A stretch of DNA of 64,000 bases from Rhizobacter sp. Root1221 (GTDB taxonomy: Bacteria; Pseudomonadota; Gammaproteobacteria; Burkholderiales; Burkholderiaceae_C), in contig NZ_LMDI01000006.1 of NCBI RefSeq assembly GCF_001425785.1, positions 81,001 to 145,000 of the forward strand. The letters are read 5' to 3'. The notes under the pieces are model-generated. The model had not been told where the DNA came from. It did not search any database and saw only the letters and a program-made list of their open reading frames with translations. Positions 1-9,782 of the stretch are shown one piece after another. Both the position numbers and the translations under genes were made by a program. Numbering within the stretch: the first letter of the stretch is position 1; every line of letters begins with the position of its first letter.

Positions 1-1
1 C

Positions 2-2683
2 TTCAAATACCACGTCGGCATCAAATCGCTGGCGCAGATCGCCACGCGGCAGGACCGCGTGTGCGTGCTCAACATCATGGGCGGCGAATCGAGCGAGGTC
101 ACGCCGGTGGGCCACGCCTGGAGCGGCGGCAACGTGGTGTTCGGCACCTCGCCCGGCCGCCGCGGTCAGGTGCTGGAAACGCCGCAGGGCGACATCCCCG
201 TCTACAACAACGTGCGCGAGGGGCTGGAGGCCGGCCACCAGTTCAACTGCGGCGTGGTCTACCTGCCGCCGAGTGCGGCGGACGACGGCGTGGTCGAACT
301 GATCCGCGTCAATCCCGAGCTGCAGAAGATCTTCATCCCGACCGAGAAGATGAGCGTGCACGACGCGCGCGAGATCCGTGCGATGGCACAGGCGCGCGGC
401 ATCGACATCTTCGGCGGCAACAGCCTGGGCGTGGCCGACTCGTGGAACCAGGTTCGCATCGGCGGCGCGCTGGGCGGTGACGCCCCCGGCGACACGCTGC
501 GCAAGGGATCGGTGGCGATCCTTTCCAACTCGGGCGGCTTCACGACGACCATCGCGCAGTACCTGCGCATGGGGGGTTGGGGTACGACCACGCTGGTGTC
601 CAGCGGCAAGGACGTGTACATCCACTACGCCGCGCCAGAGTTCGCGTTCGCCTTCGGCAACGACGATCGCAGCAAGGCCGCGGTGCTGTACTGCGAGCCC
701 GGCGGCTACTACGAGCTCGATGCCGAGTTCACCAAGCCGGTGGTGGCCTGCGTGGTGGGGCGCTGGAAGAGCCGGCTCACGCGCGCGGTGGGCCATGCCG
801 GGGCCATGTCGGGCGGCGGCGACGACGCGGCGTCCAAGGAGCGTTGGTTCATGCAGAAGTTCGGCGTCGACGCGCTGTTTACGCGCGAGCGCCCGGTGTG
901 CTCGGCCAAGGGCGCGGTGGTGGTCAACATCGCCGACATTCCGGCAGCGCTGACCGCGGTGATGGCGGCCAACGGCGTGAAGCCCGACTTCGCACCCGAA
1001 GGCACGACGGAGCTGAAACCCTGGTTCGGCTCCAACATGCGCGTCGCGCTGCCGCCGGAGTTGGACCTGCCCGTGGTGCGCGCGGCGGTGCCGTACGACG
1101 TGCAGGTCGAGACGCTGGACCGGCACGTGGGCGCCGTGTTCGCGCGTGCGGCCATGAAGGACGCCTCGGGCGTCTCGCAGATGGACCCGAAGACGCAGGT
1201 CACGCGGCTCAACGGCGTGTCGGTGCTCGACGCGGCGCAGTACCCGCTGGAGGCCAACGTCAACCTGGCCCTGCTCAAGGAGCCGGGCGGTGAGAACGAC
1301 CGCAAGCTGGTGAGCGTGGCGATCGCGGCCCACCTGAACCTGCACGGCGATGCGACGCTGGCGGCGGCGCAGGCCGCCCGCGAAGCCGGCAACGCGCCGA
1401 ATGCCGTTCTGGCGGCGGCGCTGGCCATCGTGGGACCGCGGCGCACCGAGCCCGCCCGGGCCATCGCGAGCCATCTGATCGAGCGCTTCGCGGCGGCCGG
1501 ACTGCGCGACGCACTGGACGAAAGCTTCGCGCTGGAGGCGCTGCTGGAGGCGGACGAGCGCGGCGGCCAGATGCTCTGCAGCCGGCCCGATCCGCGTGCC
1601 CAGGCCATGCTCGACGCCCTGCGCGCGCGCGGCGCCCGCTCGGTGTTCGTGCGCTACATCGAGCGACTCGGCAGCTACCCCAGCGCCGACGCGGTGCTGG
1701 CCGCCATCACCACCACGCTCGGTTGGGGGCCGTTGATGCGCCGGCGCATCTCGCGCCTGACGGTGGAGTGCCTGCCGGCGTGGGTGCAGCTGTTCGGCAC
1801 CCTGATCGGCGCCTCGGTTGACGCCGAGCGGCACGAACCGACGCGCTTCTGCGGTATCGCCGAAGCCGATCTGCTCGGTAGCCGTTCGCTCACCGAAGTG
1901 GCCTGTGTGGCGCTGCTGCACGAGAAGCCGAGCGAGAGCGACTTGTTCACCTTCCAGACCCTGGTGGGGCTGCTGCTGAGCAACGGCCCGGGCACGATTT
2001 CGGCACAGGGTGCCAAGGGCGCGGTCTCGTCCGACGGGCCCGAGCAGCCTGAGCGGGTACAGCTCAACAAGGGGCTGCTCGGGTTCCTGACACACTGCGG
2101 CTACGCGCACGGCGGCAACGGCTATGAGGGGGTGGCCTTCCTGCTCGACCAGTTCAAGGACAGCGGCCTCGCCGATCCGGGCGACCCGTCGCATGGCGTG
2201 GACATCGCGGCCCTTGCGGCGCGTTATGTCGACACGTATGCACGCTACAAATCCGAGAAGAAGACCAGCGGCAACCTCGACATCCAGAAGATCCCCGGCG
2301 TGAACCATCCGGTGTTCAAGGACAAGCCGGTCAACCACGATCCGCGAGAGGTGTTCATCGGCGAGCTGATGCAACAGCGCGGCGAGCACAACGTGTTCCA
2401 TGCCTTCTACAAGGCGCTGGTGCAAAGGCTCTACGACGAGGGCGTGTCTCGCACCGTCTACTGCGTGAACATCGACGCGGTGATCGCCGCGTTGCTGCTC
2501 AAGATCGTATGGCCGGCGTACCGCGCCGGCAGCATCAAGGCCGATGCGCTGGAGACGGCGGCCTTCACGATCTTCCTGTACGCCCGCATGCTGGGTTGTG
2601 CCGCCGAGGTCGACGACCACCTCAACCGCGGCCGCAACATGGACACACGCGCAGCGGCGTCGGCGTGCCGCTTCGTGACCTGA
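2..2683 (+). CDS. ATP-citrate-lyase-like CoA ligase fused to a citrate-synthase-like domain (5' end outside window)
   Basis: The frame is open from the first bases, so the start lies left of the window; 893 codons are visible. The N-terminal half is a CoA-binding and succinyl-CoA-synthetase-like ligase region, with SNSGGF and the loop GHAGAMSGG whose His (nt 794) would be phosphorylated. The C-terminal ~270 residues look like the citrate synthase module of ATP-citrate lyase: GPGTISAQGAKG, HGGNGYEG, GVNHPVFK and a VNIDAV Asp (nt 2474). By analogy it would make or cleave an acyl-CoA such as citryl-CoA at the cost of a nucleoside triphosphate. The position of the first catalytic His of the lyase (SGAH in animal ACLY) reads SAQ, so the lyase chemistry is uncertain. 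It precedes maeB by 76 bases. The family is fairly sure, the exact reaction is not. Confidence 0.7.
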   Translation, partial: FKYHVGIKSLAQIATRQDRVCVLNIMGGESSEVTPVGHAWSGGNVVFGTSPGRRGQVLETPQGDIPVYNNVREGLEAGHQFNCGVVYLPPSAADDGVVELIRVNPELQKIFIPTEKMSVHDAREIRAMAQARGIDIFGGNSLGVADSWNQVRIGGALGGDAPGDTLRKGSVAILSNSGGFTTTIAQYLRMGGWGTTTLVSSGKDVYIHYAAPEFAFAFGNDDRSKAAVLYCEPGGYYELDAEFTKPVVACVVGRWKSRLTRAVGHAGAMSGGGDDAASKERWFMQKFGVDALFTRERPVCSAKGAVVVNIADIPAALTAVMAANGVKPDFAPEGTTELKPWFGSNMRVALPPELDLPVVRAAVPYDVQVETLDRHVGAVFARAAMKDASGVSQMDPKTQVTRLNGVSVLDAAQYPLEANVNLALLKEPGGENDRKLVSVAIAAHLNLHGDATLAAAQAAREAGNAPNAVLAAALAIVGPRRTEPARAIASHLIERFAAAGLRDALDESFALEALLEADERGGQMLCSRPDPRAQAMLDALRARGARSVFVRYIERLGSYPSADAVLAAITTTLGWGPLMRRRISRLTVECLPAWVQLFGTLIGASVDAERHEPTRFCGIAEADLLGSRSLTEVACVALLHEKPSESDLFTFQTLVGLLLSNGPGTISAQGAKGAVSSDGPEQPERVQLNKGLLGFLTHCGYAHGGNGYEGVAFLLDQFKDSGLADPGDPSHGVDIAALAARYVDTYARYKSEKKTSGNLDIQKIPGVNHPVFKDKPVNHDPREVFIGELMQQRGEHNVFHAFYKALVQRLYDEGVSRTVYCVNIDAVIAALLLKIVWPAYRAGSIKADALETAAFTIFLYARMLGCAAEVDDHLNRGRNMDTRAAASACRFVT

Positions 2684-2759
2684 GGGGGGCCTCGAGAACC
2701 ACTGCACCGACCTGCCGCCGCACACGCAGCAGGAACTGATCGACCCCGAGGAGAACCCC

Positions 2760-5081
2760 ATGGCAGATGACCTGCGCGACGCCGCGCTCGACTACCACCG
2801 TTACCCCACGCCCGGCAAGATTTCGGTGACCCCGACCAAGCCGATGGCCACCCAGCGCGACCTGGCGCTGGCGTACTCGCCCGGCGTCGCCGAGGCCTGC
2901 CTGGCCATCGCCCGCGACCCGCTTGCGGCGGGCCAACTCACCTCCCGGGCCAACCTGGTGGCCGTCATTACCAACGGCACCGCCGTGCTGGGCCTGGGCA
3001 ACATCGGCCCGCTGGCGGGCAAGCCGGTGATGGAGGGCAAGGGCTGCCTGTTCAAGAAGTTCGCCGGCATCGACGTGTTCGACATCGAGCTCGACGAGCT
3101 CGACCCCGACAAGCTGATCGACACCATCGCGCGCATGGAGCCGACCTTCGGCGGCATCAACCTCGAAGACATCAAGGCGCCCGAATGCTTCTACATCGAG
3201 CAGAAGCTGCGCGAGCGCATGAAGATCCCGGTCTTCCATGACGACCAGCACGGCACCGCCATCGTCGCGGCGGCGGCCATTCTCAACGGCCTGAAACACG
3301 TGGGCAAGGACATCGGCGAGGTCAAGCTGGTGGCTTCGGGCGCCGGCGCCGCCGCGCTGGCCTGCCTGGACCTGGCGCTGAGTCTCGGTCTCAAGCGCGA
3401 GAACATCTGGGTCACCGACGGCAAGGGCGTGGTCTACATCGGGCGCACCGCGGGCATGGACGACAACAAGGCGCGCTACGCCCAGGAGACGAACGCGCGC
3501 ACGCTGGCCGACGTGATGCCCGGGGCCGACATCTTCCTCGGCTTGTCGGCCGGCGGCGTGCTCTCGCCGGAGATGGTCAAGGGCATGGCGCGCGACCCCT
3601 TGATCTTCGCCATGGCCAACCCCACGCCCGAGATCATGCCGGAGGACGCGCTGGCGGTGCGCCCCGACGCCGTCATCGGCACCGGCCGTTCGGACTACCC
3701 GAACCAGATCAACAACGTCCTGTGCTTCCCGTTCATCTTCCGCGGCGCGCTCGATGTCGGCGCCACCTCCATCAATGAAGCGATGAAGGTGGCCACGGTA
3801 CACGCCATCGCGGGGCTGGCGCATGCCGAGGTCCCGGACCTGGTCGCCAAGGCCTATGGCGCCGCCGGCCTGCGCTTCGGCCGAGACTACCTGATCCCCA
3901 AGCCCTTCGATCCGCGCCTCATCGTGGCCGTGGCGCCCGCCGTGGCGCGGGCGGCCATCGACTCCGGTGTGGCGACGCGACCCATCGCCGACATGGACAC
4001 GTACCGCGCCACCCTCGCCCGTTTCGTCTACCACTCCGGGTCGGTGATGCAGCCGGTGTTCGACGCGGCGCAGAAAGCGCCCAAGCGCGTGGTCTACGCC
4101 GAGGGCGAAGACGAACGCGTGCTGCGCGCGGTGCAGATCGTCGTCGACGAGCGGCTGGCCAAGCCGATCGTGGTGGGCCGCGCCGGCGTGGTGGCGCAGC
4201 GCATCCAGGACTTCGGGCTGCGCCTGGCGCCGGGGCGCGACTTCGAACTCGTCGATCCCGACACCGATGCACGCGTGCCGCAGGCCGCGCAGGCCTACTA
4301 CCAGCGCACCCGCCGCAAGGGGGTCACGCCCCTCGCGGCCGAGGCCACCTTGCGGCGCAACCCGACAGCACTGGCCGCGATGCTGGTGCGCCACGGCGAC
4401 GCCGACGCGCTGCTGTGCGGCGTCAACGGCGGCTACCGTGCGCACCTCGAGGTGGTGGCCGACGCGATCGGCCTGCGCGAAGGCGTGGAGACGCTGGCCG
4501 CCATGAACATGCTGATGCTGCCCGAACGCACGCTGTTCATCTGCGACACCTACGTCAACGCCGACCCGAGCCCCCAGCAGCTGACCGAGATCACCGTGCT
4601 GGCCGCCGACGAGCTGCGCCGCTTCGGCATCAGGCCGCACGTGGCCCTGGTGTCGCATTCCTGCTTCGGCAGCGAAGACACGCCGAGTGCGCAGAAGATG
4701 CGCCGGGCGCTGGCACTGATCCGCTCGCTCACCCCCCCGTTCGAGGTCGAGGGCGAGATGCACGGCGATGCGGCCCTGTCCAAGGAGACCCTGGACCAGG
4801 TGTTCCCCGACTCGGGTTTGACGCGTGAAGCGAACCTGCTGGTGATGCCGACGCTCGACGCGGCCAACATCACGTTCAACGTGCTCAAGGCCAGTGCGGG
4901 CAACGGCATCACTGTCGGGCCCATCCTGCTCGGCCTGGCCAAGCCGGCGCACGTCCTCACGCCGACCGCCAGCGTGCGGCGCCTTGTCAACATGACGGCG
5001 CTGGCCTCGGTGGACGCCGCGGCACAGTGGGCCAGCCACACGGCCACGTCGATGCTGTCGCACGTGGACGCCGCCCGTTGA
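2760..5081 (+). CDS. maeB: NADP-dependent malic enzyme with C-terminal phosphotransacetylase-like domain
   Basis: The 773-residue length fits MaeB-type malic enzymes, which decarboxylate malate to pyruvate with NADP. Residues ~1-430 hold the malic enzyme part: the [12 protein letters not shown]yr region, the Lys in [16 protein letters not shown], metal site DDQHGTA and a dinucleotide fold SGAGAAALA. From ~440 ([14 protein letters not shown]) to the end is a phosphate acetyl/butyryltransferase-like domain, which in this family is regulatory (acetyl-CoA binding) rather than catalytic. An SD sequence GAGGAG at 2747-2752 supports the ATG. The neighbouring ACL-like gene suggests a shared role at the citrate/malate/acetyl-CoA node; this is inference. 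Confidence 0.95.
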   Translation: MADDLRDAALDYHRYPTPGKISVTPTKPMATQRDLALAYSPGVAEACLAIARDPLAAGQLTSRANLVAVITNGTAVLGLGNIGPLAGKPVMEGKGCLFKKFAGIDVFDIELDELDPDKLIDTIARMEPTFGGINLEDIKAPECFYIEQKLRERMKIPVFHDDQHGTAIVAAAAILNGLKHVGKDIGEVKLVASGAGAAALACLDLALSLGLKRENIWVTDGKGVVYIGRTAGMDDNKARYAQETNARTLADVMPGADIFLGLSAGGVLSPEMVKGMARDPLIFAMANPTPEIMPEDALAVRPDAVIGTGRSDYPNQINNVLCFPFIFRGALDVGATSINEAMKVATVHAIAGLAHAEVPDLVAKAYGAAGLRFGRDYLIPKPFDPRLIVAVAPAVARAAIDSGVATRPIADMDTYRATLARFVYHSGSVMQPVFDAAQKAPKRVVYAEGEDERVLRAVQIVVDERLAKPIVVGRAGVVAQRIQDFGLRLAPGRDFELVDPDTDARVPQAAQAYYQRTRRKGVTPLAAEATLRRNPTALAAMLVRHGDADALLCGVNGGYRAHLEVVADAIGLREGVETLAAMNMLMLPERTLFICDTYVNADPSPQQLTEITVLAADELRRFGIRPHVALVSHSCFGSEDTPSAQKMRRALALIRSLTPPFEVEGEMHGDAALSKETLDQVFPDSGLTREANLLVMPTLDAANITFNVLKASAGNGITVGPILLGLAKPAHVLTPTASVRRLVNMTALASVDAAAQWASHTATSMLSHVDAAR

Positions 5082-5089
5082 ACACCCAA

Positions 5090-5400
5090 CCAGCCGAGGA
5101 AGACTTCCAGGGTTTCCGGCATCGAGCTTGCGATCTGTCCTTGCAGCCGCGTAACCGCGTACTGGCCGTGGCCTGCGACGTGGCCGACTTCGCCTCGTGC
5201 ACCCAGGCCGTGGCCCAGGTGCAAAGGGACGTCGGCGCTGTCGACCACGTCTCGTCGGTCAACGGCTCCAAGGGCGCGTTCGGCCAGACCCTGAAAGGAA
5301 GTGGCGGGCCTGATCATCTACCTCGCCTCGGAGGAAGCGGCGTTCGTGACCGGCGCCAACATCGCGATCAATGGCGGCCAGCACATGCAGCAGGAGTCGC
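5090..5400 (+). pseudogene. phaB: Decayed acetoacetyl-CoA reductase (phaB-type SDR) remnant
   Basis: Three blocks of the PhaB/FabG-like short-chain dehydrogenase survive in order but far too close together. ACDVADFASCTQAV..VGAVDHV (about 5167-5250) matches the NVADWDSTK region, SSVNGSKGAFGQT (about 5252-5290) the active-site-proximal SSVNGQKGQFGQT region, and AGLIIYLASEEAAFVTGANIAINGGQHM (about 5303-5386) the C-terminus. The last block is in a different frame. The NNAG block, the catalytic Tyr-Lys segment and about half of the ~246 codons are gone, so at least two deletions and a frameshift occurred. PhaB makes (R)-3-hydroxybutyryl-CoA for polyhydroxybutyrate; this copy cannot. Confidence 0.75.
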
Positions 5401-5447
5401 CGGACTGTCGGCGGACACCCGCGGCGGTTGGTGCTGGTGCAGGTCCG

Positions 5448-6464
5448 TCAACGACGGTACTCATGCATCACCTCGCGGTTCTTCCCGGATCGCTTGGCCT
5501 CGTAGAGCGCCTTGTCCGCGGCTTCGATGAGCTGGACGGATGAGCCGCCGCGTTGCGGGATCGTCGAGGCGCCGCCCACGCTCACGGTGAGGTTCCGGAC
5601 CACCGCTGAAGCGCCGTCCACCAGCTGAAGGTCGCGCACTGCCGCGCGGAGTTTTCCGGCCATGAAGCTTGCGCCCGTCAGCGGTGTGGTGGTCATGACC
5701 AGTGCGAATTCCTCGCCGCCGTAGCGAGCAACGAGATCGGTCGACCGGTTGGCATTCAGCTGCAAGGTGCTTGCCACCTTCTTCAAGGCCTCGTCTCCGC
5801 CCAGGTGGCCGTAGGTGTCGTTGTACTGCTTGAAGTCGTCGATATCGATCATCAACACGGAAAGGGGACTTTGGTCGCGCAGCGACCGGCTCCATTCCAG
5901 CTGGAGGTGCTCGTTGAAATGACGCCTGTTGCAGATTTCGGTGAGTCCGTCCACGTTGGTCAACCGCTGCAGCTCGATGTTCATCTCCGTCAGCTGCTGC
6001 TGGCTCTCGCGCAACGCCCGGTATGCTTCGTCGCGCTGCAGCTGGTTCAAGTACGCCTTGGAGTGGTAGCGGATGCGCGCGACCAGCTCGATCTGGCTGG
6101 GCAACTTGACGAGATAGTCGTTGGCACCGGCTGCGAACGCATCACCCTTCACAGCGGGGTCTTCGGTGGTGGACAGCACCACGATCGGGATGTCGCTGGT
6201 GGCCGAATTTGCGCGGTATCGGCGAACCAGCGTCAAGCCGTCGATGCCGGGCATGACCAGGTCCTGCAGGATCACCGTCGGCCGAATCTGCTCAGCCACC
6301 GCGACCGCCTTTGCCGGGTCGGCGCAATAGTGGAAGTCGATGCCCGGCTGGTTCAGCAGCGCGCGGCGTACGGCCTCCCCAACCATCGCCTGGTCGTCGA
6401 CCAACAGCACCATGACGGCGGAGTGCGTCGCCATATCAAGCTTTTTCGCTTCAAGGTCCATCAT
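5448..6464 (-). CDS. wspR: WspR: response regulator diguanylate cyclase (REC-GGDEF)
   Basis: This is the output enzyme of the Wsp pathway, making cyclic di-GMP from GTP when phosphorylated by WspE. An N-terminal receiver domain has VDDQ and phospho-acceptor Asp ~68 (LQDLVMPG). It is followed by a coiled linker (~140-165) and a GGDEF domain with active site GGEEF at ~249-253 and an inhibitory I-site RSTD at ~240-243, so product inhibition is expected. The 338-residue length matches Pseudomonas WspR. Two ATGs are in tandem (6464, 6461) after AGGGGG; the second has better spacing. The start overlaps the end of wspF, which suggests coupled translation. A longer open frame upstream has no family similarity and was not used. 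Confidence 0.95.
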   Translation of the reverse strand: MMDLEAKKLDMATHSAVMVLLVDDQAMVGEAVRRALLNQPGIDFHYCADPAKAVAVAEQIRPTVILQDLVMPGIDGLTLVRRYRANSATSDIPIVVLSTTEDPAVKGDAFAAGANDYLVKLPSQIELVARIRYHSKAYLNQLQRDEAYRALRESQQQLTEMNIELQRLTNVDGLTEICNRRHFNEHLQLEWSRSLRDQSPLSVLMIDIDDFKQYNDTYGHLGGDEALKKVASTLQLNANRSTDLVARYGGEEFALVMTTTPLTGASFMAGKLRAAVRDLQLVDGASAVVRNLTVSVGGASTIPQRGGSSVQLIEAADKALYEAKRSGKNREVMHEYRR

Positions 6465-7497
6465 GACCCCCTGGTTTTGGTTGGATGGAAAGCACAGCGC
6501 ACAGTCGCGGCGCGATCGCGTGGATGGGCAAGATGTCCACCGCGGCGTCCAGCGCGACAGCCGCCTTGGGCATGCCATAGACGGCGCAACTGGCCTGGTC
6601 CTGCGCGATGGTGTGGTGGCCCTGGTCGCGCAAGGCCTTCAGGCCGAGCGCACCGTCGCGTCCCATGCCGGTCAGCAGCACGCCGACGATGTCACCCGGC
6701 CACAGGGCACACGCGCTGTGGAAGAACACGTCGACCGACGGACGGTAGACATAGTCCCGCGGGACGGGCGTGTAGGCCAGTCGCTCACCGGGCTCAAGCC
6801 GCAGATGGTCGTTGGTGGCGGCGAGCAGGACCGTGCCGCGGGCCGGCCGATCGCCCTCGCGGGCCACCTGCACCGGCAACACCGAATGCTGCCCCAGCCA
6901 CTGCGCCATGCCGGCGGCGAACTGCTCGTCCACATGCTGGACGATGACCACGGCGGCCGGGAAGTCCGCCGGCAGGCCGCGCAGCAGCGTTGCAAGCGCC
7001 GCCGGCCCACCCGCGGATGCGCCGATCGCGACCAACTGCCGTGCACGCGTCCCGCGCGATACCGCGGCAGACCGGGCGGCGATGGCGCCGGCCGGGACGC
7101 TGTCGCCGATCAGCTTGCCAATGATTTCGATCTTTGCCAGCAGAGGTGCGGCGCCAGCGCGAAGGTCACCGCCGCCGAGCACCGGCGTATCGACGACATC
7201 GAGTGCGCCGTGGCCCATCGCGTCGAAGATGCGAGCGGTGTTGGCACCCATGTCGGCCGTGACGAGCAGGATGGCGCACGGTGTCTCGGCCATGATGAGG
7301 CGTGTGGCCTCGACGCCGTCCATCTCCGGCATCAGCAGGTCCATGAGCACGAGGTCAGGCCGCAGTTCGGCGCAGCGCTGCACCGCCTGCGCGCCGTTCC
7401 CGGCCACCCAGACGACGCGGTGTTCCGGCCGCAGCGCCAGCACGCGCCGCAGGGCCTCCACCGCCATTGGCAGGTCGTTGACGATGGCGATCTTCAT
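6451..7497 (-). CDS. wspF: WspF: CheB-type protein-glutamate methylesterase
   Basis: WspF removes methyl groups from the receptor WspA and so resets the pathway. The receiver domain (1-~120) carries phospho-acceptor Asp53 (LVLMDLLMPEMDG). The C-terminal esterase domain has the CheB catalytic triad: Ser161 in GASAGG, His188 in VQHVD and Asp281 in GMGRDG. At 348 residues it is full length. In Pseudomonas, loss of wspF gives hyperactive c-di-GMP signalling and wrinkly colonies; this copy looks intact. The start overlaps the wspE stop by four bases (ATGA). Confidence 0.95.
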   Translation of the reverse strand: MKIAIVNDLPMAVEALRRVLALRPEHRVVWVAGNGAQAVQRCAELRPDLVLMDLLMPEMDGVEATRLIMAETPCAILLVTADMGANTARIFDAMGHGALDVVDTPVLGGGDLRAGAAPLLAKIEIIGKLIGDSVPAGAIAARSAAVSRGTRARQLVAIGASAGGPAALATLLRGLPADFPAAVVIVQHVDEQFAAGMAQWLGQHSVLPVQVAREGDRPARGTVLLAATNDHLRLEPGERLAYTPVPRDYVYRPSVDVFFHSACALWPGDIVGVLLTGMGRDGALGLKALRDQGHHTIAQDQASCAVYGMPKAAVALDAAVDILPIHAIAPRLCAVLSIQPKPGGHDGP

Positions 7498-9725
7498 GCC
7501 ATGGCCTCGCCGATCAGGTCGACGGCCGCCTGCAGCAGCGTCTGGTCATGAAAGCTGCCCTTGGTCAGGTAGTGGTCGGCCCCGGCCTCCAGCCCGCGCC
7601 GGCGATCGTCGGCGCGGTCCTTGTACGACATGATCATCACCGGCATCGACTTCAGGTTCAGATCCTTCTTGACCAGCGTGACCAGCTCGATGCCATCCAT
7701 GCGCGGCATGTCGATGTCGGTCACCAGCAGGTCGAAGTGACCGGTGCGCACGGCGTTCCAGCCGTCCATGCCGTCAACGGCGACCTCGACGTCGTAGCCG
7801 TGCTGCGCCAGCAGCTTGCGTTCGAGCTCGCGCACCGTCAGCGAGTCGTCGACCACCAGCACGCGTTTGCGCTTCTTCCCGTCGGCGGCGATGCCACCCG
7901 GTTGCACCTGGCTCAGCTGCCCGGATGCGATCAGCTTCTGCACCGATCGGATCATGTCCTCGATGTCGATGAGGAGCACCGGCGAGCCATCCTCCATCAG
8001 TGCACCGGCGCTGATGTCCTTGATCTTTCCAAGGCGCGGGTCGAGCGCCTGCACCACGAGCTCGCGTTCGCCGAGGAAACGGTCGACCACCAGGCCATAG
8101 GTGTCGTCGTGGTCGCCGACGACGATGACCGACAGGTCGCCGCCGGACGTTTGCGGCTCGCCCGCCTGGAGAATCTGATGCGCGGTGACGAGGCCGATAC
8201 GCCGCCCGTCCACGTCGACGTGCTGCCGCCCCTCGAGCACTTCGACCTGCTGCGGCGCGAGTTTCAAGGCGCGAACGATGCGCGCCAGCGGGAAGGCGTA
8301 GGGCTCGCCGCCGATGTCCACGAGCAAGGTGCGCACGACCGACAGCGTGAGCGGCAATTGCAATTGAAAGCGTGTCCCGTGGCCGGCCTGCGTCGACACC
8401 CGAACGCTGCCGCGAACCTGCTTCACCATGTCCTGCACGACGTCCAGCCCGACGCCGCGGCCGGAAATCTCGGTCACGCGATCGCTGAGCGTGAAGCCCG
8501 GCAGGAACAGGAACTCCAGCAGTTCGGCCTCCGACAGCTCGGCCGCGATCTCGACCTTGGTGTGATTGCGCTCGACCACGGCGCGGCGCAGCACATCGAG
8601 GGCGATGCCGCGGCCGTCGTCGGACACGGTGATCTGCAGCGCCCCGGCACTGTGGCGCGCTTCCAGCCGCACGAGGCCTTCCGCGGCTTTGCCCGCGGCG
8701 CGGCGCTGCTCGGGCGACTCGATGCCGTGGTCGAGCGCATTGCGCAGCAGGTGACCCAGCGGTGCGTCCAGCCTCTCGAGTACGTCGCGGTCCACCGGCG
8801 TCTCGGCACCGACGATGTCGAGCCTGACCTGCTTGCCGAGCGAGCGGCCAAGGTCGCGCAGCATGCGCGGCATGGCCTGGACACCGTCGGCGAACGACCG
8901 CATGCGACAGGCCACCGCTTCGTCATACAGCCGGCGCGACAAGTCGGCCGAGCGCCGCTCGAAGGTCTCCAGGTCGTCGAGCCCCTGCGCCAACAGCTGT
9001 TCGCATTCGAGCACGCGGCGCTTGACCTCGTGCAGTGCCGCGCGAGACCGGTCTTCCAGAGGGGACGTCGGCCCATCGTCGCGCATCGCGTCGAGCCCTT
9101 GCACGGTCTGGTGCTGCAGCCGCTTGAGCCGCAGCAGCGAACGGGCGAAGGGATTGAGCCAGCGCGCGGCCACCAGCGATTCGCCAGCCAGGCCGAGCAG
9201 CCGGTTCAGGTTGTCGGCGGTGACGCGCACGACGCGGTCCGAGTTGTCTCGCGCGGCCACGGTCGCAGGGGTCGCGGGCGCGGCGCCCGACGCCGGCCCA
9301 GCCCCATCCGGCGCCGGATCGCCTTCGCCGTTGGTCTGCATCGCGTGTGCCAGCGACTCGACGAATGCCGTCACTTTCGGCGCATCGGCCTGGTCCGTTC
9401 CGGAGGTTTTGGCGAGGTGTGCCAGCAGATCCACGCCGCCGAGCAACGGGTCGATGTGGCCCTGGCGCAATCGCAGCCGGCCCTCTTGCGCGGCGACAAA
9501 GCAGTCTTCCATGGCATGGGCCACTTTCACCGCGGCGCCGATGCCGACGATGCTGGCCGCACCCTTGAGCGAATGGGCGGCGCGCATGCAGGCCTCGAGC
9601 TGGTCGGCCGCATCTGGGTCCCGCTCCAAGGCGAGCAGTCCCGCCGTCAGCAACGGCGCGTGGTTCTCCACCTCGATGCGAAAGAGCGCCAGCATCGACA
9701 GTTCGCTGAGATCATCGCTGCTCAT
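7494..9725 (-). CDS. wspE: WspE: hybrid CheA histidine kinase with C-terminal receiver
   Basis: WspE is the kinase of the Wsp complex and phosphorylates WspR and WspF. Domain order: Hpt domain with His51 (RAAHSLKGAAS), an Ala/Pro/Asp linker (~140-170), dimerisation helices, an HATPase domain with NALDHGIE, DDGRGIAL and GRGVGLDVV, a CheW-like regulatory domain (VVRTLLVDIGGEPYAFPL onward), then a receiver domain with VVDDS and Asp670 (VTDIDMPRMDG). The 743 residues match the Pseudomonas protein in size and order. It begins 57 bases after wspD and overlaps wspF by four bases. Confidence 0.95.
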   Translation of the reverse strand: MSSDDLSELSMLALFRIEVENHAPLLTAGLLALERDPDAADQLEACMRAAHSLKGAASIVGIGAAVKVAHAMEDCFVAAQEGRLRLRQGHIDPLLGGVDLLAHLAKTSGTDQADAPKVTAFVESLAHAMQTNGEGDPAPDGAGPASGAAPATPATVAARDNSDRVVRVTADNLNRLLGLAGESLVAARWLNPFARSLLRLKRLQHQTVQGLDAMRDDGPTSPLEDRSRAALHEVKRRVLECEQLLAQGLDDLETFERRSADLSRRLYDEAVACRMRSFADGVQAMPRMLRDLGRSLGKQVRLDIVGAETPVDRDVLERLDAPLGHLLRNALDHGIESPEQRRAAGKAAEGLVRLEARHSAGALQITVSDDGRGIALDVLRRAVVERNHTKVEIAAELSEAELLEFLFLPGFTLSDRVTEISGRGVGLDVVQDMVKQVRGSVRVSTQAGHGTRFQLQLPLTLSVVRTLLVDIGGEPYAFPLARIVRALKLAPQQVEVLEGRQHVDVDGRRIGLVTAHQILQAGEPQTSGGDLSVIVVGDHDDTYGLVVDRFLGERELVVQALDPRLGKIKDISAGALMEDGSPVLLIDIEDMIRSVQKLIASGQLSQVQPGGIAADGKKRKRVLVVDDSLTVRELERKLLAQHGYDVEVAVDGMDGWNAVRTGHFDLLVTDIDMPRMDGIELVTLVKKDLNLKSMPVMIMSYKDRADDRRRGLEAGADHYLTKGSFHDQTLLQAAVDLIGEAMA

Positions 9726-9782
9726 TGGGCATCCTCATGCTGCGCACGTCGGCATTCGCCCTCGGCAAAGCAGCCTGCGGGC

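Noticed and set aside
2622..5063. An 813-codon open frame on the minus strand opposite maeB
   Set aside because: It is His/Arg/Gly/Val-rich low-complexity translation antisense to a clearly conserved gene; a GC-rich shadow frame.
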